Assembly (NCBI RefSeq): GCF_932526225.1
Contig: NC_064046.1
Coordinates: forward strand, 186,001 to 250,000
Length of the DNA: 64,000 nt
Source: Nematostella vectensis
Taxonomy: Eukaryota > Cnidaria > Anthozoa > Actiniaria > Edwardsiidae
Direction: 5' to 3'
Under the pieces are notes generated by a model. That model did not search any database. It was not told the DNA's origin and saw only the letters and a program-made list of their open reading frames with translations. Below are positions 43,701 to 54,300 of the stretch, piece after piece. Position 1 is the first letter of the stretch, and every line of letters starts with the position of its first letter. The position numbers were made by a program, and so were the translations under genes.

Positions 43701-46700
43701 ATACACTGTTTTTTTAAGAACGTCTAATTTTCAGCTGAGGTTGGGCCGTCCTTATTTTTGAAACATATAAAAAAGGTAGCAAATCGTCTTTTTATTCGGG
43801 GAATAAAGGCAAATCACTCAAGGAATATACCTGTATAATGTATTCAAGAGAAGTATTTTAGTGAATATTTCTTACTGCCTGTTGAGAATTCAAGTGAAAA
43901 AAAAAACATCTCTAGGATCAGTTCGAGTGGAAAGCGACGATCAATTGGGACAAGATTATTTCACAAAATTGTTGGTAAAAATTCAGAGGAAGTCTTTAAT
44001 TAGAAGTTCTGCATTTGTGAATGATTAAAAGCATTGTGTGGAAATACGAACTGGATTTCACTGAATGGTCATTGCGAACAGAATCTTCACGAACATCAGC
44101 GAAACCCTCAGAAGCAACTGTTTAAGAAGAAAGGTAAACAAAGTTGGAAATTATATTGAGGAAAAAAATAAATAAGTAAGCTTAAGTATGTAATAAAACT
44201 TACTGTCTGAATATAAATATTGAAACTCATTCTTGCAGAAAAGTGGCAACAAATTGTAAACAACAACCTTTTTGTTGTTGATTTTCTCGGAAATTATTTT
44301 GTAACGACCGCGGTCATTACAGGAGTATCCGGACTGCTCAACAGCCAATCAGCGTGCGCCATTCCACCGGGAGTGGCTGTTGCCATATAATAAAAGCATA
44401 TAATACCAAATGAATTATTAGGAAGTGAATTACACATATGATCAATATGGCAATATTAAGGTTGTTACTATGAACACAATTTTATTCTGCATTTTAGAAC
44501 GCATCAGAACTAAAAAAGATAAAAAAAATCTGATCCTCGGCATGTTCTTAACATGTTCTTAAAATATGGTGAAATCTCAGGCTGGATGTTCTTATAAAAA
44601 AGGCTCTTATAAAAAAAAGGGTAACAGAATTCGACAAATATACGTAGTCGACTTTATTGCAATTGAGAGACGTTTCAAACGATGAATGAGTTAACGCATT
44701 ACGCTTAGGCAAACGTTCTGTGTGCGTGGCAGGCTCCTCCTTAGGTATCTCGAGTGTTTTGGGCCTTTAATTGGGCAAGGGGCTTTTTTCCGATTTGGAG
44801 CTGCCTGTGGCGTGATCAAGAAAGAGTCCCACCTCTCCTCTTCCGGCTTCCGATTCCTATTCAACTCACCACCAGTCCCCTCTCTTCCATGAATAGTACC
44901 ACAGGAAACCCCATTCATAAAAAAATACTGAAAAGTAAAAACAAACTCGAGATTTCTGTGTAGGAAGCTATGTGTGTGGAAGAGAACCTGTCACCCATTT
45001 GTACAAATTCACCACAAAGAAAGCCAGAAGAGGTAGAGCAGTTTGAACCGAAAAGGTGTATTACTAAAAATCTGGCAGAACTTAAAAACATATAGATCTA
45101 TAAATTCCTACTATTTGTTTACTTTTTGCCTAACCTACCAACACAGTCTTTTTTTATAAGAACCTTTTTTATAAGATTGTCCAGCCTGAGATTTCACCGA
45201 ATTTTAAAAACATGCTAAGAACAGGCTGAGGCTCAGATGGCTGAAAAAAAGTCCTGATGCGTTCTAAAATGCAGAATCAAATTGTGCTCATAATAACCAC
45301 TTTGTTATTGCTATTGATCATTAGTGTAATGCTCTTCCTAATAATTAATTGGGTATTATATTCATATATACACTAAAATTAAAGAACATCATTAAGAGCC
45401 TTAAAATTATCCGAAAATAAGAACGGCCCAGCCTCAACTGAAAATTAGACGTTCTCATAAAAAACTGTATGCACAAAACCACGCATTCATAATAATCGAA
45501 AAAAAGTAGTTACTTGTGCATCCTCACATGTGCCAGGTGTGCAGATTATTAGAGCTAGATGTGGTGTCATTGTTACCCAACAGCTTTGTGAAGAAAGCCA
45601 ACAACAAAGGGTACGAAACATATTACGTTCACTATATAAGTGACATCAGGTATTAGCAGGTATCCAGTATTCATGTATTGCTTGGTACGATAAAGACATT
45701 CTGACTCTTGTTACAAAACAGTGCAACACCCTTTACCTTAGCTTCCTTGACAATTTGTGAAGCAATTACAAATACGAGAATAGTGCGATCTGATTTACAT
45801 GAAATTGACTAATAGGCACATGCCTAGACACCCCTCCCCCTCCCCCTCCCTCCCCTCCCCCTCCCTCCCCTCCCCCTCCCTCCCCTCACCTCCCCCTCCC
45901 CCTCCTGACTAGCCAAACAGTATGCAGTATGGCAAAGAGATGCTCTAGTGCACATCAAAATTGTGCACACATTGTCCACAATCCACACCCAGAAATAGCG
46001 CAACTTTTATAACTTGGACAATTTTGTCATGTTCTAAAACACCTTAGTCAGTCTTTGCCACACTTTGCCTGGGTTGCCATGGTAGTTGCCTTCCACGTTT
46101 TTCCACCGGATGCTAGCAAGGCATCAAGATGTAAATGGGACACAAGCTTGGCTTACATAATGAGCCTGAATATGCTGTACCTGCTAGTGACGCTACATTG
46201 ACAATGGTCCCTCCATGACCCTTCGCACCTGAGACCCCCATATGATCAAGGCCCAGAAGTGTCCCAAGGATGACCCCCTTCTGTAAGCAGGGATATTAAC
46301 ATAGTATTAGTTGTGGAAAAGGGTAATTGCAATGAGGGAGCAGATGTGTACCTAAGAAGGGTGTCCAGGAAGGGTGTCTGAAGGATCGTCAAATACTTTT
46401 CTTTTTTGACTGGGTGCCCCACCCCTCCCAAATAATAATCTTTAGATATTGACATTCAGAAATGTTTTTCTTACTAACAAGTGTAGTTAGCATCTAAGCA
46501 TAGCAAGCATAAATGGTCATTTGTTAACATGGAAAAGTGATGGGCAGTATTGTACAAATATATACATTATTACATTCAAAGATGGTCACAGTGAATCAAC
46601 CGCATCAATTTAATGATCTTGTTTCTCTTTGGTGTGTTTCTCTTTGTTTCTCTGAGGTTTATTACTTTTAATTAAAGCTGCATTGTCACCAGTTTACTTC

Positions 46701-48520
46701 CGGTCGATTACGAAACAATCTCCAATGATTTTTAACGGAAAACGCGAAAAAATATTTCAAAATTTTGAAAGCACGAATGTGTGTTTATTGGAAGTTTCTT
46801 TGAGGATGTGATTGATAATTTAGAGCGGATGGCCTGTTTAATACCTCAGATTTTAATAGATTCTTTTGTCTTTTAACGGTTGAGGTTTCCGTTGGACCTC
46901 TGGAAGTAAACTGGTGACAACTGGTGGCGGCTTTAAGTTTGTATCTTCAATAATTCAAGGCCTGTACATTTTTTTGAGAGGATGGGAGTAAAGCAGTATT
47001 AACCACTTACCACATTAATGTCAATAATTGTTTTCCAAGCACCAGATCTCAGAAGATCATTTTCCCTGACTGCAATCCCGGCATTGTTGCACAGGATGTC
47101 AAGCCTGCCAAACACATCTTTTGTCCTTTGGAATGCAGCTGGTTGAGATAACATTTAACCAATCTTAGTCAGATGTCCCTAACCACCTAAAAATAGCTGA
47201 AAGGGGGACCTGAGACAACTTTTTTTTTCTATTTTCTAGTAATTAAAAGAGAAAATGAAAGGGGCAATGTTGGGGTGGATCTGAGTTTTAAGTAGGCAGG
47301 GTGAGAGTACTAATTTGTAAAGTAATAATGTAAAGAACTTGCCATCACCTAAAGGGTGAGTAGAGAATCCCAAAAAAACATCAGAGCAAGTTTAAATATG
47401 GTTGTGAAAAGAAAGAAAAAAAATATGTCACTTCCCAATAAGATAATGAAAACTTGGTTCCTTAGAGAGCTAAGGAAAATAGATAAAAGTCAAAACCGTC
47501 TGTGAGCCAGAGGACAAGCAATCACTGCAGCTCCCCCTCCCCCCTCCATTATAGGATTATTAGTTTGGATACAATGCTTTTTTAACCACACCTTATTTTC
47601 CATTCATCTATATTTGCCTTAATTTCTTTGCATCTAGAAGCATGTCTTACCTTCCATCTGTGGTTGTGAAGTGACATCACACTTGATAAACAACACACGG
47701 TGCTTGCTATAATTCTCTGAGAGTAACTTTAGGGTTTCGTTTCCTGTCTTTTCATTGATGTCAAGCATACAAACCTATATAACAGACAGAAAGTTATAAA
47801 GCTTACTAAAAGGGCCCTTGAATAGATCCCCTCTAATTTAGAAGTGTTCTCAGTATTAGGTGCTCACGTTGCAAATTCTATAAGGGCTTGACAGCTTGCC
47901 TTAGATAAACAAGTTATACTTCCTCCAAACCAATCAGTTTCTCGCTTATTCATTGTTCAAGTCATCAGTCTGGTACCCTTTTTATCATTTCTGACATTAA
48001 ATGGGGCTGCATATAAGACTACAGGCCAACAGGTAAAAACATTTCTCTATAATAGCTAAAAACTTTGATGCGCAGAATGGTTCATGGACAGAAACTAGGC
48101 CAGAATAGCCAAAGGTCTCCAGCATCTTCTACTACAAGCATGCCTCCCCCCCTCCCCCCCCCCCCCCCCCCCGCCTCTCCCCACCGCTTCCGCTCTGTAT
48201 GATGTCCAAGTCCCCCCAAAGTGGGATATTTCCTGGGTAGGGTGTGTTCTGGCAATCTGCTGCTGTCTGCCAAATGGAGCCAGTTGCATTTAGCTTTGGG
48301 TTGGCTAAAAAATGGTGTCTAAAATAATGTAACGATAAAACAAAAGCGAACAATTGCGATGTTGTCTTTGTTTGACGCCTTACACTCTTCTTACACTCGA
48401 CCCAACGAGCATGTTTCTCGCACAAACCTTCCCATCGCGATCAAGCAAAGCTTTGCTTATCGCAAGACCAATTCCTTGCACACCACCAGTCACGATCGCT
48501 ACAGTTCCTTCGATCTTCAT
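40752..48520 (-). CDS. 15-hydroxyprostaglandin dehydrogenase-like short-chain dehydrogenase, copy 2
   Basis: Exons (minus): 48520-48428, 47774-47651, 47138-47011, 46280-46181, 42186-42110, 41492-41338, 40875-40752; 801 nt, 266 aa, the same length as human HPGD, all GT-AG. Intron phases equal those of copy 1, and exons 2 and 7 are 124 nt in both. Start [21 protein letters not shown] has the cofactor glycine motif. VCMLDI supplies the NAD-selecting Asp. [16 protein letters not shown] and the catalytic PVYTASKHA follow; the C-terminal part reads [12 protein letters not shown] and [12 protein letters not shown], ending YFTPKL. The 3.9-kb intron 4 contains the oppositely oriented GPCR at 42600, a palindromic transposon and a MITE. 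Exon 7 has three decoy acceptor copies upstream. The two SDR genes are convergent. Confidence 0.92.
40858..41190 (-). repeat. 82-bp array of exon 7 acceptors (HPGD-like 2), three decoys plus the real one
   Basis: GGGACTAG occurs at 40872 (true), 40953, 41035 and 41117. On the transcript strand each is TGTACTAG|TCCC(TAGC)TGATTCGC, that is the acceptor plus about 15 nt of exon start, separated by about 65 nt of intron (AATAATATGACCAAATTATG). In a decoy the codon following CCC is TAG, so its use would end translation at once. The most distal unit is diverged (CTAGGACATAAAC). Confidence 0.93.
41590..41830. repeat. ~40-bp tandem repeat in HPGD-like 2 intron 5, about 5 copies
   Basis: CCCCTCCCTGGCAGCAAGGG and ATACACAGCCCCCCTTCC recur with decreasing similarity. 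Confidence 0.8.
42600..43676 (+). CDS. intronless class A (rhodopsin-like) GPCR, paralogue 2
   Basis: 358 aa from ATG 42600. N-terminal NVTATQ offers a glycosylation site. TM2 [20 protein letters not shown] is nearly identical to paralogue 1. The TM3 start has ALCDIW; the TM3 end reads [17 protein letters not shown]2 has ECKV. The third loop carries [14 protein letters not shown]6 is [14 protein letters not shown] and TM7 [20 protein letters not shown], keeping the NP of a motif that paralogue 1 changed to NS. It lies wholly inside intron 4 of HPGD-like 2 on the opposite strand. The pair arose by tandem duplication in the same orientation 3.8 kb apart. The ligand is unknown. Confidence 0.9.
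   Translation: MKSMDLSVGTTQALLSNVTATQRPAGRESTAHWEFLAFGQTLIYTFMLIASVGDLVMLATFISKNSLQTRPNCFFVSLISSDFLMAVFVMPLEAVHLSVLPDWPFPVALCDIWNSVLITLGTSLLLNIAAMSLDKLLAISRPLHYSLHISSKVLLSLATLWVYSITSGVLMYFVWEQPDSECKVLSIPLIYSAPLMLFNLVMPYTICVITNLKILQACKKQTLRTQHSTHTRKQRLEEIARRRKGVRTIGLLLGVFSLFCLPFFTFHVLDAITEERMKNRFYARNVVQWLAFLNPALNWALYGLLNREFRKAFIRTITIAKNKLLHRHISNEVQPFEPSRAICDIRTTQQGICEDPRS
43703..45470. mobile_element. large fold-back (palindromic) transposon, HPGD-like 2 intron 4
   Basis: AAGAACGTCTAATTTTCAGC and TGAGGTTGGGCCGTCCTTAT near 43720 match in inverted form the 45400-45470 sequence (GGCCCAGCCTCAACTGAAAA, TTAGACGTTCT). A second inverted pair is 44385-44620 against 45146-45375 (GAAATCTCAGGCTGGA against TCCAGCCTGAGATTTC). 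The right arm is continuous, while the left arm is split by about 620 bp (43766-44384), probably a later insertion. No transposase ORF seen. Its left end falls only 27 bp after the GPCR stop, so it probably supplies that gene's 3' UTR. Confidence 0.75.
45828..45905. repeat. CCCTCC-type pyrimidine tract
   Basis: About 75 bases of CCCCTCCCTCCC repeats on +, G-rich on the transcribed strand of HPGD-like 2, in intron 4. Confidence 0.9.
46676..46932. mobile_element. MITE, second copy of the TTAA family seen at 3174
   Basis: Ends AGCTGCATTGTCACCAGTTT and AAACTGGTGACAACTGGTGG(CGGCT) are flanked by TTAA (46672-46675 and 46933-46936). The interior matches the reverse complement of the 3174 copy (for example TTTTTAACGGAAAACGCGAA). 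Length 257 bp. It lies in HPGD-like 2 intron 3. Confidence 0.85.
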
Positions 48521-49335
48521 TCTGTCTTCATTTTCATTTGTAGATCCCTTATCACCTCTTAGCAGACATCATCCGCTTCAGTCAGCGGTTACGGTATAGA
48601 AAAAGCAGGAAACCCGTCAATCTTGGGTCAGTGTCACCAGCGGGGGGAGGGGGGGGGGGGGTGGAGTCGATGACGGCGTGGTCAACAGAAATTCTCACCC
48701 CTAAGAGATGGCAAATTGGGTGTGTTAGAAGGCATTTCTAGGCCATGTAGAATCTATCGGAAGATTTCACCACATTGGATTGGTTTGGATTGATGTAACA
48801 CAGACGAAGAACAAGAAAACAATAGAACAACGAGGGCAATCTAGCCAATCCTGTTAGGGCTTACGAGCGGACTTCTACACTGGTGGAATTTCTAACCCTA
48901 AGAGTAAGGAATAGCAAATGTAATAACGAGCACTCTTTACGGTGTCGTGCTGTAGGGGATTGGGCACTTCGATTAGGCCAAAAAATATATCCTTCATATT
49001 TTGTTAACCGGGATATGGCCTGAATGTCACTGTTTCAAATTCAAATTGTGGAAAGTGGCGAAGCAGACAACACCCCCTCCCACTGCATGCCAAATTATTG
49101 TGTGTTTGGGGAGGTACTGACTTAGGCATGTCTATGAAGGGGTGGCGGGGATGGCCTTAATCACCACCAAGCCAGGAGTGTTGATTTTGATCTCATTTTT
49201 CAGGGGTGTAAATAATATTTTCAAAAATATGAAATACTCATTATTGATAAAACCTAAATAGAAAACAGCATCACTATCTTCTCCCCAACTGAAAAAAAAA
49301 AACAAACATCGCAGCCCTCACCCCCCCCCCCCCCC
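48521..49335. other. upstream region of HPGD-like 2 and spacer
   Basis: It should hold the HPGD-like 2 promoter. Visible are poly-G (48641-48661) and poly-C (49321-49338) runs. No gene seen. Confidence 0.4.
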
Positions 49336-49339
49336 CCCG

Positions 49340-50470
49340 GTTAAATAATGACCCTTCTCTTATCACGCAAACGGAAGGTACAATACAGCGAAACAGGAAT
49401 TAAAAAATTCTGCTTTGAAAGCACTTTTTTCCCTGAAAAGAAACATCGGCGAAAATTTCTGCTCAGATATGTCACTTACTATCCGCCTGTTTGATTCATT
49501 TGTGAAACCAGCTTTACTATATGGAAGCGAGCTTTGGGCCCTAGAGGGGAAATATAACGAGATGCGTGATCCTATTGAACAGGTCCAAATAAAATTCTGT
49601 AAAATGCTACTGGGAGTTGGCAAGAGGGCAGCCAACAGTGCCTGTAGGGCAGAATTGGGACGATTCCCCCTACGAATTGAAACCATAAAAAACACAACAA
49701 AGTATTGGTTAAGACTTATTCACCAAAGTGATAGTAGAAAGACCAAAAACACGTACAAAGAGGGTCTCTTGAGATCTGTATCTTGGCCTAGCCTCGTCAA
49801 AGAAACCTTATTCGCAAACGGGTTTGGATGGCTTTGGGATTCACAAGAAAATATAGATGCGCAAGCAACCCAAAATATTATTTCTGCCTTTGAAATGCGC
49901 CTCAAAGATATTGAAACGCAAACTTTCTATGGCACGATTCATGATGACAGCAACAGAAGAAACAATTCAAAGAATAAATTAAGAACATTCCGTCTTTTTA
50001 AATCAAACTATAAGCTAGAGGATTATCTGCTGGAATGTAAAATCATAAAACACCGTGTTGCTTTAACTAAATTACGAATAAGTGAACATCATCAACTGGA
50101 GATAGAGAAAGGGCGATACAAACGGCCCTTTCTCCGAGCAGAAAAGAGATTTTGCCCCGGGAAGGTAGAAAATGAAAAGCACTTTTTAATCGATTGCAAA
50201 CTGTACGGAAAAGAAAAGAACGAATTATTGCAAGAACTAGATAAGCCCCATTTAAGTTTCATGGCGCTTATCAATCCGTCCAAGTCTAATGCTGCTCAAA
50301 TAGCCAAATATACATCTTCACTTGTTTTGAAATGCGCAAAGCGGCTGTTCAGTCATGAAACACCTGTTTTCTGCCTGCATTTTCATTACTTCATCATTTA
50401 TTGTTAATGTATTCAAATGCGCCAGAGTTGGTACACTGAAGGACAATAAATCATTCTGATTCTGGTTCTT
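49340..50470 (+). mobile_element. 5'-truncated non-LTR (LINE) retrotransposon, C-terminal part of its reverse-transcriptase ORF
   Basis: An uninterrupted frame to a stop at 50407 (330 codons from 49415, open further up without ATG) has the post-RT layout of LINE ORF2: LKALFSLKRNI, SFVKPALLYGSELWAL, and a C-terminal zinc-knuckle-like CPGKVENEKHFLIDCKLY. The RT catalytic domain and endonuclease are missing, so it is a dead-on-arrival copy cut at the 5' end, where a poly-C run begins. The frame is intact over 1 kb, suggesting a fairly recent insertion. The 3' end is CAATAAATCATTCTGATTCT. The clade is uncertain. Confidence 0.8.
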
Positions 50471-50507
50471 ATCATATAATAAGATGCCTTGGCCTAAAAT
50501 GTTACTA

Positions 50508-51159
50508 AGGGAGCGGTCATTAATAACTGGGGGGGGGGGGGGGCAAACATGTAGGGGGGCTTCGTTTTGGGGGGCACGGATTAAGGGGGTCACATTTTTT
50601 GGGGCTGTCATAAAAGGGGGGGTCACACTATTTTGGGCATCGAATTTAAGTCTGGTTTTAATATAATACTGAGCAAGAGAGTTCATTGTTGAAATGAAAA
50701 GTTTATTTACTTCACAATGTTTCCTACTATTGTATATCTAGTTCCATAGTGTTCAGGTACCAATCTTGTCTTTAAAAACCTAGACTCAAATGTCTTTGTT
50801 AAAATTGTCTAGCAACACCAGTATTTGTTGTTTATCTCTGTGCCACTCTTAAACTAGCAAAAGTGAAGGTTCATACCTAAATTAAATATCTGATCTATAT
50901 TTAAGTAAAGGTTATATTCAGCTAAACTCAGTATGTATATTAAGTCTCTGTGGTTTTACTGAATATAAAAATGTGGAGGTGGTGGTGGTGGTAGTTGGGG
51001 GGGGGGGGGGGTTGCAAATTTTTGGGCGTCCGGTCTAGGGGGGGTCACGATTTTTTGGGTTGGATTTGAGGGGGGAGGGGGGGGGAGGTGCACAAATTTA
51101 GAGCCAGGGTTTTGCAAAATTGCCGGCCCAGCCCCCACAGTAATTAATGACCGCTCCCT
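50508..51159. mobile_element. MITE with AGGGAGCGGTCATTAAT inverted termini and poly-G arms
   Basis: Left end AGGGAGCGGTCATTAATAAC and right end GTAATTAATGACCGCTCCCT are inverted copies. Inside both ends are runs of G with TTTTGGGG words, all on the plus strand. The target duplication is unclear. A relative lies at 62588-63032. It lies just downstream of the isomerase gene's last exon. Confidence 0.75.
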
Positions 51160-51177
51160 AATATCACTCAGTTCTAA

Positions 51178-51337
51178 AATTTAGCTGTAAAACTACCTTT
51201 AGCATCTTATTAACAACCTTGAAAACATGACAGACTCTTATTTGTTGCATATGCTTTCTTTATAATTCTCTCCTAATTAATCTCCTAATTCTCTTTCCAC
51301 TAGTTTCTTCCATATTGTATAGCAGTAGAAAGAAGTC
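51178..51337 (-). pseudogene. degenerate tandem copy of the last ~160 bp of the isomerase gene
   Basis: The plus-strand text AGCTGTAAAACTACCTTTAG ... CATATTGTATAGCAGTAGAA aligns, with many substitutions and small gaps, to 51345-51490 (GCGGTAAAACTACCTATTGT ... CATATTGTATAGCGGTAGAA) inside exon 4. It lies immediately 3' of the stop codon in transcript orientation and would form part of the 3' UTR. Confidence 0.8.
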
Positions 51338-54300
51338 CTAAAGTTTTGCGGTAAAACTACCTATTGTCTCATTAACTGCCTTGATAACATGCTCATAAAG
51401 ATTGGCTTTCATCTGTTGCATATGGTCTCTGTCATAATTCTCTCCCTCCACCATGTTTCGCCCATATTGTATAGCGGTAGAAAGAAGTTTATCAGGGGTA
51501 CACATTCCTTCCACTAGTCCTACTTCAAATGCTTGTTCAGCTGTGAACTTCTTCCCCATTATGATGGAATCTAGGGCTACTCTGGGACTTGGCATTTTTG
51601 CTCTGGTGAAAGAAAAAAAAAATGAAAAAATACATTCATCAAATGCAAGAACAAAAAAGTCTGATCATCCATCTGCAGCTAACATATTCCCACAAACAAT
51701 TCCCAAACTGAAAAAAACACACTCAATTTCATCTAGTTTAGAATTTTAACAAAACATGTTTTGTACCCTTTGATTGGTCACCACATCGCGACCACAATGA
51801 CTTGGTTGAATGCCATCAAAGTGAAGGCCAATAAAAACAATTCAAGGCTCAGCCATAGTCTGCTCACACATGTCACTAAGAGCGGTCGTTAAGCTGGCTA
51901 TTATGTTGCTTGAAATTCATGAGGATAAGGATGCGGATCACTCAAAATCACAGAAACAATGGCTAGAGGATGCTTTGAATAAAATATTCTACAGTCTGAT
52001 TTGTTTAACATGCCATTAATGTAAAAAAAAATTTAGAATAAGAAGTTTATTTTTAGGCAAGAAATTGAGATCCAGGAGGATAAGTAATAGGATTAGTTTA
52101 AGGTTGTTGGATGTTACCTAAGAAATGCCCTGTATCCAGCCAAAAAGAACAACCTTAATCTGATCTCTGGCAAACAGAACCATCCTCTTGAGGTCTGCAT
52201 GATTCGATAGTCATGAGCAAGGGCTAGCAAGGCGCCACCAGCATATGCATGACCTGTGAAAGACAAAAGCAACAGATAAGGGGACGGTATTTAAGTCTTA
52301 GATTGACAAGCACAGATAAGGGGGGATCGGGTGGACCAGAAGATATAAGACTTGGATTGACTAGCACAGATAAGGGGGGAAGATATAAGACTTGGATTGA
52401 CTAGCACAGATAAGGGGGGAAGATATAAGACTTTGATTGACTAGCACAGATAAGGGGGGATGGGTGGACCGGAAGATATAAGACTTGGATTGACTAGCAC
52501 AGATAAGGGGGAAAGATATAAGACTTGGATTGACTAGCACAGATAAGGGGGGATCGGGTGGACCGGAAGATATAAGACTTGGATTGACTAGCACAGATAA
52601 GGGGGGATTGGGTGGACCGGAAGATATAAGACTTGGATTGACTAGCACAGATAAGGGGGGATTGGGTAACCAGAAGATATAAGACTTGGATTGACTAGCA
52701 CAGATAAGGGGGGATTGGGTGGACCGGAAGATATATGTCTTGGATTGACTAGCACAGATAAGGGGGGATTGGGTAACCAGAAGATATAAGACTTGGATTG
52801 ACTAGCACAGATAAGGGGGGATTGGGTGGATCCAGAAGATATAAGACTTGGATTGACTAGCACAGATAAGGGGGGATTGGGTGGACCAGAAGATATAAGA
52901 CTTGGATTGACTAGCACAGATAAGGGGGGAAGATATAAGACTTGGATTGACTAGCACAGATAAGGGGGGATTGGGTGGACCGGAAGATATAAGACTTGGA
53001 TTGACTAGCACAGATAAGGGGGGAAGATATAAGACTTGGATTGACTAGCACAGATAAGGGGGGAAGATGTAAGACTTGGATTGACTAGCACAGATAAGGG
53101 GGGATTGGGTGGACCGGAAGATATAAGACTTGGATTGACTAGCACAGATAAAGGGGGATTGGGTAACCAGAAGACATAAGACTTGGATTGACTAGCACAG
53201 ATAAGGGGGGATTGGGTAACCAGAAGATATAAGACTTGGATTGACTAGCACAGATAAGGGGGGATTGGGTAACCAGAAGATATAAGACTTGGATTGACTA
53301 GCACAGATAAGGGGGGAAGATATAAGACTTGGATTGACTAGCACAGATAAGGGGGGATTGGGTGGACCGGAAGATATAAGACTTGGATTGACTAGCACAG
53401 ATAAGTAGGGATTGGGTGGACCAGAAGATATAAGACTTGGATTGACTAGCACAGATAAGGGGGGATCAGTGGACCAGAAGATGTAAGACTTGGATTGACT
53501 AGCACAGATAAGGGGGATTTGATGGACCGGAAAATATGTCTTGGATTGACTAGCACAGATAAGGGGGGATTGGGTGGACCGGAAGATATATGTCTTGGAT
53601 TGACTAGCACAGATAAGGGGGGATTGGGTAACCAGAAGATATAAGACTTGGATTGACTAGCACAGATAAGGGGGGATTGGGTGGACCGGAAGATATAAGA
53701 CTTGGATTGACTAGCACAGATAAGGGGGGATTGGGTGGACCGGAAGATATAAGACTTGGATTGACTAGCACAGATAAGGGGGAAAGATATAAGACTTGGA
53801 TTGACTAGCACAGATAAGGGGGGATTGGGTAACCAGAAGATATAAGACTTGGATTGACTAGCACGGATAAGGGGGGATTGGGTGGACCGGAAGATATAAG
53901 ACTTGGATTGACTAGCACAGATAAGGGGGAAAGATATAAGACTTGGATTGACTAGCACAGATAAGGGGGGATTGGGTAACCAGAAGATATAAGACTTGGA
54001 TTGACTAGCACGGATAAGGGGGGATTGGGTGGACCGGAAGATATAAGACTTGCATTGACTAGCACAGATAAGGAGGGATTGGGTGGACCGGAAGATATAA
54101 GACTTGGATTGACTAGCACAGATAAGGGGGGATTGGGTGGACCGGAAGATATAAGACTTGGATTGACTAGCACAGATAAGGGGGGATTGGGTGGACCGGA
54201 AGATATAAGACTTGCATTGACTAGCACAGATAAGGGGGGATTGGGTGGACCGGAAGATATAAGACTTGGATTGACTAGCACAGATAAGGGGGGATTGGGT

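Noticed and set aside
45545..45665. Candidate exon 5 of HPGD-like 2 (a minus-strand frame with VVGF)
   Set aside because: It lacks the YxxxK motif at the right spacing. The true exon was found at 42186-42110 with PVYTASKHA and correct phases.
51296..51312. CTCTTTCCACTAGTT shared with the PPP4R1 exon 5 end at 25626
   Set aside because: A 15-bp match between unrelated contexts; in the isomerase case it lies in the degenerate exon copy. Treated as coincidence.
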